Shown piece by piece: positions 45,337-54,799 of a stretch of 64,000 nt of DNA. Position 1 is the stretch's first letter; each line of letters starts with the position of its first letter. Source of the stretch: Pricia antarctica. GTDB lineage: Bacteria; Bacteroidota; Bacteroidia; Flavobacteriales; Flavobacteriaceae. The notes below the pieces were generated by a model. It searched no databases. It was not told the DNA's origin and saw nothing but the letters and a program-made list of their open reading frames with translations. The position numbers were made by a program, and so were the translations under genes. The stretch is taken from contig DRGL01000014.1 in assembly GCA_011050085.1 (NCBI GenBank), positions 62,001 to 126,000 of the forward strand. The letters are read 5' to 3'.

Positions 45337-46293
45337 ATGGATGTAGTAGCAGGAATAGACATCGGCGGCACCAAAACCAAGATCGGTCTGGTAGACCAAA
45401 AAGGCGAATGCCACGAACAACTGTATTTCAGGACACAGGAATTCGCGGATTTTGACGATTATTTGGATGAGATAAAGGATAATATAGAGGAGCTGAAGGC
45501 GAAATTCACTTCTCCCGTAAACCTAATAGGATGCGGTATCGGAGCGCCCAACGCATCGAGCCGAAACGGCACTATCGAGAACGCGGCCAACCTCAAATGG
45601 AAAGGTTCGGTGCCCATTCTGGAAAAACTAAAGCGACGTATCGACCTCCCCATGCGAATCATGAACGATGCGAGTGCGGCCGCCTTGGGCGAAATGCTCT
45701 TTGGAAATGCCAAAGGCATGAACGACTTTATCGTTATCACTCTGGGCACCGGTTTCGGGGCGGGCATCGTGGCCAACGGAAAACTGATCGAGGGCTTCGA
45801 CGGCTTCGCGGGCGAGCTCGGCCATGTCGATATGACCTTGGGCGACGGTCGGTTGACAGGTCTTGGCATTCGGGGCGGACTTGAAGCCTACGTCTCCGCC
45901 ACGGGTTTGAAACGCACCGTAACCCATATGCAGAGCAAGTATATGGACGAGAGCCGGTTCCGGGACATCGCCTATAACGACCTACACGGCGAAGCCATTA
46001 CCAAGGCTGCCGAAGAAGGCGACCCCATCGCCCTAAAAGCCTTCGATTTTACCGCTAAGACCATGGCATTGGCATTGGCCAATTTTACTGCCTTTACCCA
46101 GCCCGAAGCCTTCTTTCTCATGGGCGGCCTCGTCAACAGCGGCAAATGGATCATGAATCCGTTGCAGCGGTATTTTGAGGAATATCTTTTGGAGGTCTAC
46201 AGGGGCAAGGTAAAAATCCTGACCTCCGGCATGGAAGGTAAGACTGCGGCCATTTCTGGAGCGGCGGCCCTGATTTGGGAGGGGAAGGGGTAA
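45337..46293 (+). CDS. ROK-family sugar kinase lacking the zinc-cysteine motif
   Basis: A 318-residue ROK kinase, probably glucokinase. The phosphate loop GIDIGGTKTKIGLV is at 6-19, the sugar-binding segment MNDASAAALGEMLFG near 110 and ITLGTGFGAGIV near 132, then ELGHVDM. The usual C-x-C-G-x2-G-C zinc site is replaced by Thr, Leu and Gly in GRLTGLGIRGGLEAY. It therefore belongs to a zinc-free branch. Divergent expression with the succinate operon suggests it primes glucose for the same pathway. Confidence 0.85.
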   Translation: MDVVAGIDIGGTKTKIGLVDQKGECHEQLYFRTQEFADFDDYLDEIKDNIEELKAKFTSPVNLIGCGIGAPNASSRNGTIENAANLKWKGSVPILEKLKRRIDLPMRIMNDASAAALGEMLFGNAKGMNDFIVITLGTGFGAGIVANGKLIEGFDGFAGELGHVDMTLGDGRLTGLGIRGGLEAYVSATGLKRTVTHMQSKYMDESRFRDIAYNDLHGEAITKAAEEGDPIALKAFDFTAKTMALALANFTAFTQPEAFFLMGGLVNSGKWIMNPLQRYFEEYLLEVYRGKVKILTSGMEGKTAAISGAAALIWEGKG

Positions 46294-46340
46294 CGTATGG
46301 TGCTATAAAGAGTTGCTTTGGGGATATGTTTATATATTTG

Positions 46341-46351
46341 TGTTGCCAGTA
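46341..46351 (+). repeat. Left 11-bp inverted repeat flanking the trlF island
   Basis: TGTTGCCAGTA; its reverse complement TACTGGCAACA lies at 49178-49188 just after the island gene. Confidence 0.5.
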
Positions 46352-46366
46352 ACGCTAAACTAACCA

Positions 46367-49170
46367 ATGAACAAAGGAACAAAATTTTATAATTGCGATT
46401 TTCAGGTACATACTCCAAGAGATATTAATTGGTCTGGAAATAAAGCTACTTTGGATACAGACCGAAATCAATATGCAGAACGATTTGTACTTGCCTGCCG
46501 AGAAAAAAATGTAAATGCGGTTGCAATAACTGACCATCACGACCTAACTTTTTTCAGTTACATTAAGAATGCTGCCCAAAACGAAGTAGATGCGACCGGA
46601 ACGCCAATTTCTGACGGCAAAAAATTGGTCGTGTTTCCTGGTATTGAGCTAACATTAAGTAATCCACCTTGCCAAGCGCTTCTGATTTTAGATGCTAATT
46701 TTCCTGAAGACCAATTTACACGAGTTCTACATAAACTATCTTTAGAACCGAGTCCAGCAGAAAACCCATCTACTCAAGAAACCATTCCTATTCCTTCAGA
46801 TGTTGTTAAAGATTTGCCTGACTTGCACGTAAAATTAAACACCATTGATATCCTCAAAGGGAAGTACATTATTTTACCACATATCTCAAAAGGGCACAAA
46901 GGGCTTTTAAGACGTGATTTTTATGAACATTACAAAAAAATGCCCTGTGTTAGTGGATATAAAGATGGCCCTATCCCGGAAGACGACCTAGGTTATTTAA
47001 GTATTATCAATGGAAAAGATAGAAATTACGGATTCAAATCTGTAGCAGTATTCCAGACATCTGACAATAGAAAAGAAACTTTTGAAGACCTTGGAACTAG
47101 CACGACTTGGGTAAAGTGGGCGATACCCAGTGCAGAGGCCTTGAGACAAGCTAGTTTAGCTAAAGAATCAAGAATATCGATTAAAGAACCTGAACTTCCA
47201 CAAATTTTTATTAATAAATTGAGTGTTACTAATTCTAAGTTTTTAGGAAGAATTGAACTTGAATTAAACCAACAATATAATGCCTTCATAGGAGGTAGAG
47301 GAACTGGAAAATCAACAATTTTAGAATATATACGTTGGGGTCTTTGCGACCAGGTTATGGGTTCGAGTTATTCCGAAATTCAATCCGATGTTTTAAATAG
47401 GAGGCAAATCCTTATAGATAGGACTTTAATCCCTTTTTCTGGAGAAGTAAGAATAAGTTGTATAATAAATGGTATTGACCATATCGTAAAAAGAAATTCT
47501 GCAACAAAAGAAATTCAATTAAAGATTGGCTCAAATGAATTTTCAAAAGTGTCCGAGGATGAAATTCGTAGATTGATTCCAATTCAAGCCTACAGCCAAA
47601 AACAACTAAGTAGTGTTGGTATTAGAACGGATGAACTTAAAAGGTTTATTCAACAACCAATCTCAAACGAACTTAACGACATACGCTTTAATTTAAGAGA
47701 AGTTTCAAAAAACACCAAACTAGCTTACAACAATCTTATAAGAAAAAAAGAAATTCAAAGCGAAATTGATGAACTCAATTTGCAATCTAAGTCGATAACA
47801 GAACAAGTTGAGAGTTTGAGAAAAGCCCTTAAGGGAATTACCGAGGAAGACAAAAAGGTAATTCAAACTAAACAGCTTTACGAAAACGAGAAAACATATA
47901 TTCAAGAATCAAAAAATGAACTTAATTTATTTAAAGACAAATTTCAGGAAATCAAAACTTCCTTAAAAGATTATCCAAATAAACTTGGTGTCGAAGTCGC
48001 AATAAAAAATAGGGATTTAATAAATAACATTGAAAAAGAAAAGTTTGCAAAATTCGACTTACTAAAGACCAAAGTTTCAGAAATTCTGGAGCTATTAAAA
48101 GATGAAAACTTGGTTGCTTTCAATAAATTAATTGGTGACTGGACAACTCTAAAGACTGATTTTGATTCTAGTTATAATCAGATTAAGGAAAAGCTACTTC
48201 TAATGAAAGTACTATAAAACAAATCAATAATCTGGAAGACAGAACGCGAGAGATAACAAACTCAATCAATGAAAGAATTACAAGAATAAAAGAACTTGGT
48301 GATCCAGAAACAAACTTCTCTGAACAAAGAGAAAAATGGTATGACTTTCACAGAAATAAAATAGACTTGTTAGATAATCAAGCAACCCAATTTACAACGT
48401 TGTCAAATGGTATAATAAAGGCAGAAGTAACCAAGAATATAAACATTGAAATAATACGAGAACAAATAATTAATTCGTTTTCAGGCTCAAGAATAAATCG
48501 TGATAAGATAGATTCAATTTGTGAGGCAATAACGAAAAGTGAGAGCCCTTTAGAAACTTGGAAAACCTTACTAGAAGAGTTGAGGTCACTAGCGGAGTAT
48601 AAAATTTCTGACGACAAACCAATTCAATTACCTGAAACAAAAATTTTATCTGATGCTGGCCTTAATGAAGGAAATAGACAAAAAGCAGCGGAATTGCTAA
48701 AACCTGAGAATTGGTTATCAATGATGACGCAAGAAATTGATTTTGAACCGTCATTTTATTATTCAACTGGAAATGCTATGGAAGATACAATACCTTTTTC
48801 AGAGGCATCAGCTGGACAACAGGCTACAGCGTTACTTTCAGTACTACTAAATCAAGAAGGAATTCCTCTACTTATTGACCAACCAGAAGATGACATTGAT
48901 AACAGAGCAATTAATGACATAACTCAAAATATTTGGGCAGCGAAAAATAAGCGTCAACTGATTTTCACAAGCCATAACGCTAATTTAGTTGTAAATGGAG
49001 ATGCGGAATTAGTAGTTTGTTGCGACTACAAAGAGTCCAGTCAACAAACCCAAGGAGAAATAAAGTACGAAGGCTCAATTGACAATACCGAAATCAAAAA
49101 TGAAATTACTTTAATTATGGAAGGCGGGGAAAAGGCATTTATTTTGAGAAAAGAAAAATACGGATTCTAA
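46367..49170 (+). pseudogene. trlF: TrlF-type PHP domain plus SMC-like ATPase, frameshifted
   Basis: The combined length of about 934 codons matches TrlF-family proteins, which join an N-terminal PHP phosphoesterase domain (FQVHTPRD, AITDHHD, metal ligands) to an SMC/RecF-type ATPase. Walker A is GGRGTGKST near 315, a coiled coil covers about 450-700, and the signature region (SEASAGQQATALL) and Walker B (LLIDQPEDDID) lie in the second part. The frame is lost near 48190: the first frame stops at 48215-48217, while the other frame, open through ATSNEST, continues to 49170. One missing A in the GGAAAAGC run would explain it. TrlF genes are typical of variable islands with presumed defence roles. 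Low GC supports transfer. Confidence 0.85.
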
Positions 49171-49481
49171 AAAGCACTACTGGCAACAATGCTAAAAAAA
49201 TAGGCCGGTATGGTCCTTAAACAAAGGCTTGGGCGTATTTACTAAGTCCGCCAAATCTTTCCTTAGGCTTTTAGGGAAATATGATATAAACTAAACGCAA
49301 AAGAAATATCAGATAATTCTAAAAGTGTAGAAAATATAATTACCATAAAATTCTTCGAGCTAATTGAAAATCCGCCCGTATTCCATTTAAATAGTCCGCT
49401 ACATTTTATGGCAAAATCTGTGTCGTGGGTTACCATCATCAGCAAGAGGTTTCCTTTTTCCTGCGAGCAAACAAGAAAAAC
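49171..49481. other. Right boundary of the island, no convincing gene
   Basis: Just after the trlF stop lies TACTGGCAACA (49178-49188), an inverted copy of the left repeat. The following 100 bases, read leftwards from 49290, resemble a short coding remnant ending LFKDHTGLF, and a 60-codon minus frame at 49263-49445 has no start context or relatives I recognise. I interpret the stretch as a recombination boundary with debris. Confidence 0.4.
49178..49188 (-). repeat. Right 11-bp inverted repeat flanking the trlF island
   Basis: TACTGGCAACA, reverse complement of TGTTGCCAGTA at 46341-46351. Confidence 0.5.
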
Positions 49482-50060
49482 TCAAACCGAATTCCCAACC
49501 CGTTTCCGCAATTGCCCAAGGCGGTACGCCACCGAAAAATTAAACATCCCCAGGGCCAAAAAGGCCAGTCCGATTGCGTAAACGATGCTCAAACCGCCCA
49601 GTACGGGAAATACGATAATCAGCATCGTAAAGATCAAGGCACCTATACCCAAACCCAACATCCAGCCCCATCCCTTAACGTCGTAAAATTTAAGGCGTAG
49701 CGCAACCCATACCGCCCTTGCCCCTTTGTAAAAGAGCCAAAAAGCCACGATATAGGGTATCAGGTTCATGGTCGTTACGGGATTTAAAAGCAAGAAACCG
49801 CCGATAAGCAATTCCAAAATCCCGCCGATCAGATGCAGTGCCCAACGTTTGGTTTCCTTTTTATAGAAAATGGAAGCTATAATCTCGAATATGCCGGTCA
49901 GGGCCAAAGACAAGGTCAGAACAAAGCTCAACGACAGGTAACTGGCGAGCGGGGTTATGAATATCCATACCGCGAGAAGTACGAAGAGAATTCCTAATAA
50001 AAGGTGCTTCCACCACTTCTTGGTCAAAGGTTCTAGGTGTAGATGAAGGGAATAATCCAT
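49482..50060 (-). CDS. HdeD family (DUF308) membrane protein
   Basis: A 192-residue membrane protein with six predicted TM helices in three repeated pairs, the DUF308/HdeD pattern (WWKHLLLGILFVLLAVWIF, LGGLSIVYAIGLAFLALGMF). HdeD is linked to acid resistance in enterobacteria, but the mechanism is unknown. The gene has a perfect FNR-like promoter. Confidence 0.88.
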   Translation of the reverse strand: MDYSLHLHLEPLTKKWWKHLLLGILFVLLAVWIFITPLASYLSLSFVLTLSLALTGIFEIIASIFYKKETKRWALHLIGGILELLIGGFLLLNPVTTMNLIPYIVAFWLFYKGARAVWVALRLKFYDVKGWGWMLGLGIGALIFTMLIIVFPVLGGLSIVYAIGLAFLALGMFNFSVAYRLGQLRKRVGNSV

Positions 50061-50111
50061 AATTTAATTTTTTGTCAAGCTAAAACTACGATGTATGATA
50101 TGGACGGAAAA

Positions 50112-50123
50112 TGACAAAAGTCA
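50112..50123. promoter_or_regulatory. FNR-like site between hdeD-like gene and LOV histidine kinase
   Basis: TGACAAAAGTCA. Leftwards 23 bp to TAGTTTTA (50088-50081) for the hdeD-like gene. Rightwards the fit is poorer: CAATTTTA at 21 bp (50145-50152) or TAATTTTA at 34 bp (50158-50165), the latter so close to ATG 50170 that the kinase mRNA would be nearly leaderless. Confidence 0.7.
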
Positions 50124-50169
50124 TACGCTTTTTTTCGACGGGTTCAATTTTAAAAGGTAATTTTAGGGG

Positions 50170-52056
50170 ATGCGTGTTTTTGAAAAAAATAGCAATATTT
50201 TCAGGTTATTGTCAGAGGCGGTTTCCGAGGGAATTGTGGTGGTCAACGAAGAACAACAAATCGTGGCCGCCAATATGCGGGCCAACGACATGTTCGGCTA
50301 TGCAGATGAAGAACTTGTTGGAAAGCCGTTGGATATTCTGATTCCCAAGACCTATAGGAAAGTCCATAAAAAACACGTCAAGGATTTTTACCTAAAACAC
50401 GAAAACAGGCGGATGGCCGAGGGGCGCTCCCTTTATGGGCTACGCAAAAACGGGAAACAATTTCCTTTGGAAGTCGGTCTCAATCCGTTTTCTCTCTATG
50501 GACATACGTATGTGCTGGCCTTGGTCATCGATATTACCGAACGCAGAAAAATTCAGAAGAACCAAAAAATAAAGACGGCGGCATTGGAGGCCGCCCTAAA
50601 TGGTATTACCATTACGGATGCACTGCAAGCCGACAACCCCATTATTTATGCCAACACTGCCTTTGAAAAGATCACTGGATATCCTACAGCGGAAATACTC
50701 GGCAAGAATTGCCGGTTTTTACAGGCCAAAGACCGAGATCAAGTGGGCGTTAGTGACATCCGGAACGCCTTAAAACAAGGCAAAGGCTGCCATGTACAAT
50801 TGCGCAACTATAAAAAGGATGGCACGCTGTTTTGGAACGAGGTCTCCATCAATCCCATTACCGACGAGACGGGACGCATAACCCATTTCGTGGGCATTCA
50901 GAACGACATTACCGAACGCAAGATGGCCGAACAAAAGATTGGACATCTGGCCCGAATATTTGATGAATCGCTCAACGAAATCTATGTGTTCGATGCCGAT
51001 ACGCTACGGTTCGTAAACACCAATTACGGGGCACAGAAAAATACGGGCTATGCCTTGGCCGAATGCAGAAAAATGACCCCACTTGACCTAAAACCGGAAT
51101 TTACGGAGGCCAAGTTCCGAAAATTGATGGCCCCTTTGCTCAATGGTTCAGAGGGAAAAGTGGATTTTGAAACCGTGCACCGCCGCAAGGACGGCAGCAC
51201 CTATCCCGTAGAAGTTCACATGCAGCCATCGACCTTGGACGACAGGCGGATGATCGTTGCGATAATTCTCGATATTTCCGATCGGAAAAATTATACCCAA
51301 AAACTCGAAAAAACGGTCGAGCAACGCACTGAACAGCTAAAAAAGGCCCTCGAAACCGAAAAAGAACTGAACGAACTAAAGACGAAATTCCTTTCCTTGG
51401 TATCACACGAGTTCAAAACGCCCCTGAGCGGCATCTTGACCTCTGCCACTTTAGTGGGAAAATATCCCAAGGAGGACCAACAGGAAAAACGGGACAAGCA
51501 CTTAAAAACCATCATCGGTGGCGTACACCATTTGACCAGTATCCTCGACGATTTCCTTTCCATGGAACGCATGGAAAAAGGAAAAGAGGTCTATCGATAT
51601 TCCGAATTTTCGCTCAGCAAGCTGGTCAACGAGGTCATCTACAATGCGAACATGCTGCTCAAGGGCGGACAACGGATCAATTATCCACAGAATATCGATG
51701 ATGTAACCATCCATCAGGACGAAAAAATTACGTCCCTTGTATTGACCAACCTTTTGAACAATGCGGTAAAATATTCCCCGGAAGATACGGAGATAGACCT
51801 AAAGGTAGATTTGCTCGCCGATAAGACCGTTTTTCATATCAAAGATCAAGGTATCGGCATCCCGAAAAAAGACCAAAAACATATTTTCGACCGCTACTTC
51901 AGAGCGGAAAACGTGTTGACTACCCAAGGTACCGGTATCGGCCTGAACATCGTAAAGGCGCATGTCGAGAATTTAGGGGGAAATGTGTCATTTACCAGCA
52001 TACAGCACAAAGGGAGTACTTTTACGGTGGAACTGCCCTTGAAGAAAGGCCCCTAG
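50170..52056 (+). CDS. PAS-LOV-PAS sensor histidine kinase
   Basis: A 628-residue soluble kinase: PAS 1 (about 10-125), a LOV domain (about 135-250), PAS 3 (about 258-380), a short coiled coil, then HisKA (SHEFKTPLSG, phosphorylated His near 415) and HATPase_c (NNAVKYSP, DQGIGIP, GTGIGLNIVK). The LOV domain has GKNCRFLQ with the photoactive Cys181 and the flavin-binding Asn213, Asn223 and Gln244, so it should form a blue-light FMN-cysteinyl adduct. No TM segment is seen. The adjacent gene is its likely response regulator with a Crp-type output. PAS domains 1 and 3 may bind other ligands. Confidence 0.9.
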   Translation: MRVFEKNSNIFRLLSEAVSEGIVVVNEEQQIVAANMRANDMFGYADEELVGKPLDILIPKTYRKVHKKHVKDFYLKHENRRMAEGRSLYGLRKNGKQFPLEVGLNPFSLYGHTYVLALVIDITERRKIQKNQKIKTAALEAALNGITITDALQADNPIIYANTAFEKITGYPTAEILGKNCRFLQAKDRDQVGVSDIRNALKQGKGCHVQLRNYKKDGTLFWNEVSINPITDETGRITHFVGIQNDITERKMAEQKIGHLARIFDESLNEIYVFDADTLRFVNTNYGAQKNTGYALAECRKMTPLDLKPEFTEAKFRKLMAPLLNGSEGKVDFETVHRRKDGSTYPVEVHMQPSTLDDRRMIVAIILDISDRKNYTQKLEKTVEQRTEQLKKALETEKELNELKTKFLSLVSHEFKTPLSGILTSATLVGKYPKEDQQEKRDKHLKTIIGGVHHLTSILDDFLSMERMEKGKEVYRYSEFSLSKLVNEVIYNANMLLKGGQRINYPQNIDDVTIHQDEKITSLVLTNLLNNAVKYSPEDTEIDLKVDLLADKTVFHIKDQGIGIPKKDQKHIFDRYFRAENVLTTQGTGIGLNIVKAHVENLGGNVSFTSIQHKGSTFTVELPLKKGP

Positions 52057-52130
52057 CATCCCACGGGGAAATAAGAAATTGGCAGTTGCAGTAGGCAGTG
52101 AAAAATGTTATGAGTTATTAGTTCAGCGTT

Positions 52131-53189
52131 ATGAGTGCTAAGACAATCCTACTTATCGAAGACGATACCGTTCTCAGGGAAAACACGGCAGAGCTTTTGG
52201 AACTTTCCGGATATGCGGTACGGACGGCGGCCAACGGAAAAAAGGGCGTGCAAATGGCCAAGGAACAGCTACCCGACGTGATTGTCTGCGATATTATGAT
52301 GACCGAACTGGATGGTTTCGGGGTTTTGGAAATGCTTTCCCAAGATGAAAAAACAAAGGGCATTCCCTTTATTTTCCTTTCCGCAAAGACCGAAAGAAAA
52401 GATATACGCAAGGGCATGGAACTCGGGGCGGACGATTACCTGACCAAGCCTTTCGAAGAAGCCGAACTGATCGGGGCCATCGCGAGTCGGTTGGCAAAAG
52501 TCGCCATTTTAAGGGAGGGGGACGGAGAAAATAGCGTCGCAAAACCAACTTCCGAAACTTCTATAAAAACCATTCACGACCTCAAAAACCACATCGACGA
52601 CAACGGGCAAGAACACGATTTTAAAATGGGTGAAACCATCTACCGTGAGGGCCTCCATTCCAATACGGTCTACTTGGTGTTAAGGGGAATCGTAAAGACC
52701 CATAAACTGGACAGCAACGGTAAGGAACTGATTACGGGCATCTATAAACCCGATGATTTTTTTGGTTTTAGCTATTTCGCCCCGAACACGGCACATTCCG
52801 AATATGCCACGGCCATGGAAGATACCCAATTGGTCGCCATTTCTACAAAAGATTTAAAACATCTTTTGGAGGAAAACCATGGCCTAACCATGGAATTGAT
52901 GCAATTTCTTTCCGAAAGCCTTTCCGCGGCCAAGGACCAATTGCTCGAAATGGCCTACGGATCTGTCCGAAAAAAAACAGCCAGTACCATCCTCAAATTT
53001 GCGGAAAAACTCCAAAAAGATAAAAAGGGAAATTTGCATATTCTACGTAGCGATCTTGCCAGTGTTGCGGGTATGGCCACCGAAACCCTGATACGCACCC
53101 TTTCCAGCTTCAAAAAAGAAGGGCTGATACAGATTGAGGATCGAAACATCCGGATTTTGGATGTGGACAGGTTGAGCAGGGTAGATTGA
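52131..53189 (+). CDS. Response regulator: receiver plus Crp/Fnr-type output
   Basis: A 352-residue fusion. The receiver domain (1-125) is complete with EDD (10-12), phosphoacceptor Asp54, Thr/Ser region and Lys105. A linker leads to a cNMP-like beta-roll (about 150-260) and a winged helix (about 275-350). The recognition helix T316-E-T-L-I-R321 has the same contact residues as the FNR-like protein (T-E-S-C-I-R). It follows the LOV kinase by 74 bp in one unit. It may act on the same TGAYA-N2-TRTCA sites when phosphorylated. The arrangement is known in Bacteroidota as Crp-type response regulators, but the targets are not. Confidence 0.9.
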   Translation: MSAKTILLIEDDTVLRENTAELLELSGYAVRTAANGKKGVQMAKEQLPDVIVCDIMMTELDGFGVLEMLSQDEKTKGIPFIFLSAKTERKDIRKGMELGADDYLTKPFEEAELIGAIASRLAKVAILREGDGENSVAKPTSETSIKTIHDLKNHIDDNGQEHDFKMGETIYREGLHSNTVYLVLRGIVKTHKLDSNGKELITGIYKPDDFFGFSYFAPNTAHSEYATAMEDTQLVAISTKDLKHLLEENHGLTMELMQFLSESLSAAKDQLLEMAYGSVRKKTASTILKFAEKLQKDKKGNLHILRSDLASVAGMATETLIRTLSSFKKEGLIQIEDRNIRILDVDRLSRVD

Positions 53190-53194
53190 CAACA

Positions 53195-53206
53195 TGACCA
53201 TCGTCA
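53195..53206 (+). promoter_or_regulatory. FNR-like site and promoter of usp
   Basis: TGACCATCGTCA, 23 bp, then TAATTTTA (53230-53237). The usp start is at 53265. The site begins six bases after the response-regulator stop. Confidence 0.75.
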
Positions 53207-53264
53207 TTTTATGTCCGGTTTTGGTATTCTAATTTTAGGGCTTTAAACCAAAATATAGACCGCC

Positions 53265-54107
53265 ATGAAGCAGATTTTAATCCCCACCGATTTCTCGGAC
53301 AACGCTTGGAACGCCGTAAAGTACGGCCTCGAAATGTTCAAAAAAACAAGATGTACGTTCTATTTGATGCATGTCAATCCCATTCCGCCCTATTCCGGTG
53401 CGGGAACGGCGGTACGCACGGCAGGCGAAAATTTTAAGGCCGTTATCTTAAAGGAAAGCAAGGAAGAACTACGACGGCTGTTAGACCGTATCGGAAAGGA
53501 ACTTCCCCTCAATACCAAACATACGTTTGTTCCCTTTGCCTTCTACGACTTTTTTGTGGATTCCATAAAACGGGAATCGGAAAGCAAAAAGATAGATTTG
53601 ATCATTATGGGAACCAAGGGCGCGACCGGACTCAAAAAAATGACCATTGGAAGCAATACGGGCGATGTGATCACCAAGGTAAAATGCCCCTTGTTGGCCA
53701 TTCCAGAAGATGCACAATATACTGAGCTCAAGGAAGTCGCCTTACCCACCGATTACCATACTGGTTACGATTTGAGCGCTTTGGACACGCTTATCGAAAC
53801 GGTTACCATGAACAAGGCCGAACTCCGAATTTTGCATATTTCAAAAAAGGGGAAGGCCTTGAGCGAAGAACAGCAAAAAAACAAGGATTTTCTGAGCGAC
53901 TATCTCGTGGATGTCGATCATAGTTTCCACTCCCTGACGGGTCAAAGCCTCGAAACGGCCGTTCAATGTTTTACCGAAAGCAGGGATATCGATATGATCG
54001 CCATGGTGGCCAAGAACCTGAACTTTTTTCAACGGATTCTTTTCAAACCCGAAGTTGAGAAAATTAGTTACCATACCGAGGTACCGTTTTTGGTGCTGCA
54101 CGAGTAA
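53265..54107 (+). CDS. Universal stress protein, tandem UspA domains
   Basis: A 280-residue Usp starting MKQILIPTDFSDNAWNAV, nearly the N-terminus of the first Usp of the window. ATP signature MGTKGATGL...IGSN near residue 120. The second half is degenerate and ends FKPEVEKI...VPFLVLHE. It sits alone behind its own promoter, separate from the kinase pair by that promoter. Confidence 0.9.
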   Translation: MKQILIPTDFSDNAWNAVKYGLEMFKKTRCTFYLMHVNPIPPYSGAGTAVRTAGENFKAVILKESKEELRRLLDRIGKELPLNTKHTFVPFAFYDFFVDSIKRESESKKIDLIIMGTKGATGLKKMTIGSNTGDVITKVKCPLLAIPEDAQYTELKEVALPTDYHTGYDLSALDTLIETVTMNKAELRILHISKKGKALSEEQQKNKDFLSDYLVDVDHSFHSLTGQSLETAVQCFTESRDIDMIAMVAKNLNFFQRILFKPEVEKISYHTEVPFLVLHE

Positions 54108-54218
54108 GGGTTCAAAGTTTCGGGTTTCGGGTTTAAAAAACCGATTTGAAAACAGCACTCAAGACCCTAACAAAACCTTATAAACCCGTAATCCCCATAA
54201 ACCCATAAATTTTTATAG

Positions 54219-54713
54219 ATGCCCAGACCCAAAACAAAAACAGAACTCCTAGAACTCAGCCAAAAAAACTACTCCAAACTGATTGATTATGTGGATTCAC
54301 TTTCGGAAAAAGTCCAACAGGCAGTATTCCCGAAGGGATATCTGAACCGGAATATCAAAGATGTTCTTGCCCACCTTCACCATTGGCACCTGATGTTCTT
54401 GGAATGGTACGAAACCGGAATGGCCGGACAAAAACCTGATATGCCCGCCAAAGGATATACTTGGAAAACCTTGCCCGACCTCAATCGGGAAATTTGGAGA
54501 AAATATAAGGATGTCAGCTTGGAGGAAGCACAAAAAATGTTGCAAAACTCCTCTAATTCCGTTCGAGAAATCATCCGCAATCATTCGGAAGAAGCGCTAT
54601 TTACCAAAAAGAAATACAAATGGACAGGTTCGACTTCGTTAGGGTCCTATTTAATATCGGCGACCTCTAGCCATTATGATTGGGGGTATAAACTGATCAA
54701 AAAGTGTACGTAA
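54219..54713 (+). CDS. ClbS/DfsB family four-helix protein
   Basis: A 164-residue DinB-like four-helix bundle of the ClbS/DfsB family. Recognisable are MPRPKTKTELLELSQKNY, KDVLAHLHHWHLMFLEWY with paired histidines, and the C-terminal SHYDWGYKLIKK. ClbS protects DNA from colibactin by cyclopropane hydrolysis, and DfsB is from an enediyne producer; most members are uncharacterised. No FNR-like site precedes it. The 110 bp before it are A/T-rich with GGGTTT repeats. Confidence 0.85.
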   Translation: MPRPKTKTELLELSQKNYSKLIDYVDSLSEKVQQAVFPKGYLNRNIKDVLAHLHHWHLMFLEWYETGMAGQKPDMPAKGYTWKTLPDLNREIWRKYKDVSLEEAQKMLQNSSNSVREIIRNHSEEALFTKKKYKWTGSTSLGSYLISATSSHYDWGYKLIKKCT

Positions 54714-54799
54714 GGGTGCGATTTGATTACATCAATAATATCGTTAATCCGCGAAACCCTACCGGGCCGGATAGGTTGAGAATCATCCGGGCAACCGTT

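Noticed and set aside
48367-49170. An independent ATPase gene after trlF
   Set aside because: Its frame is open upstream to about 48187 and continues the coiled coil of the first part; the ATPase signature and Walker B motifs missing from the first part are here.
49263-49445. A 60-codon minus-strand frame after the island
   Set aside because: There is no supporting start context or family resemblance; it lies in boundary debris.
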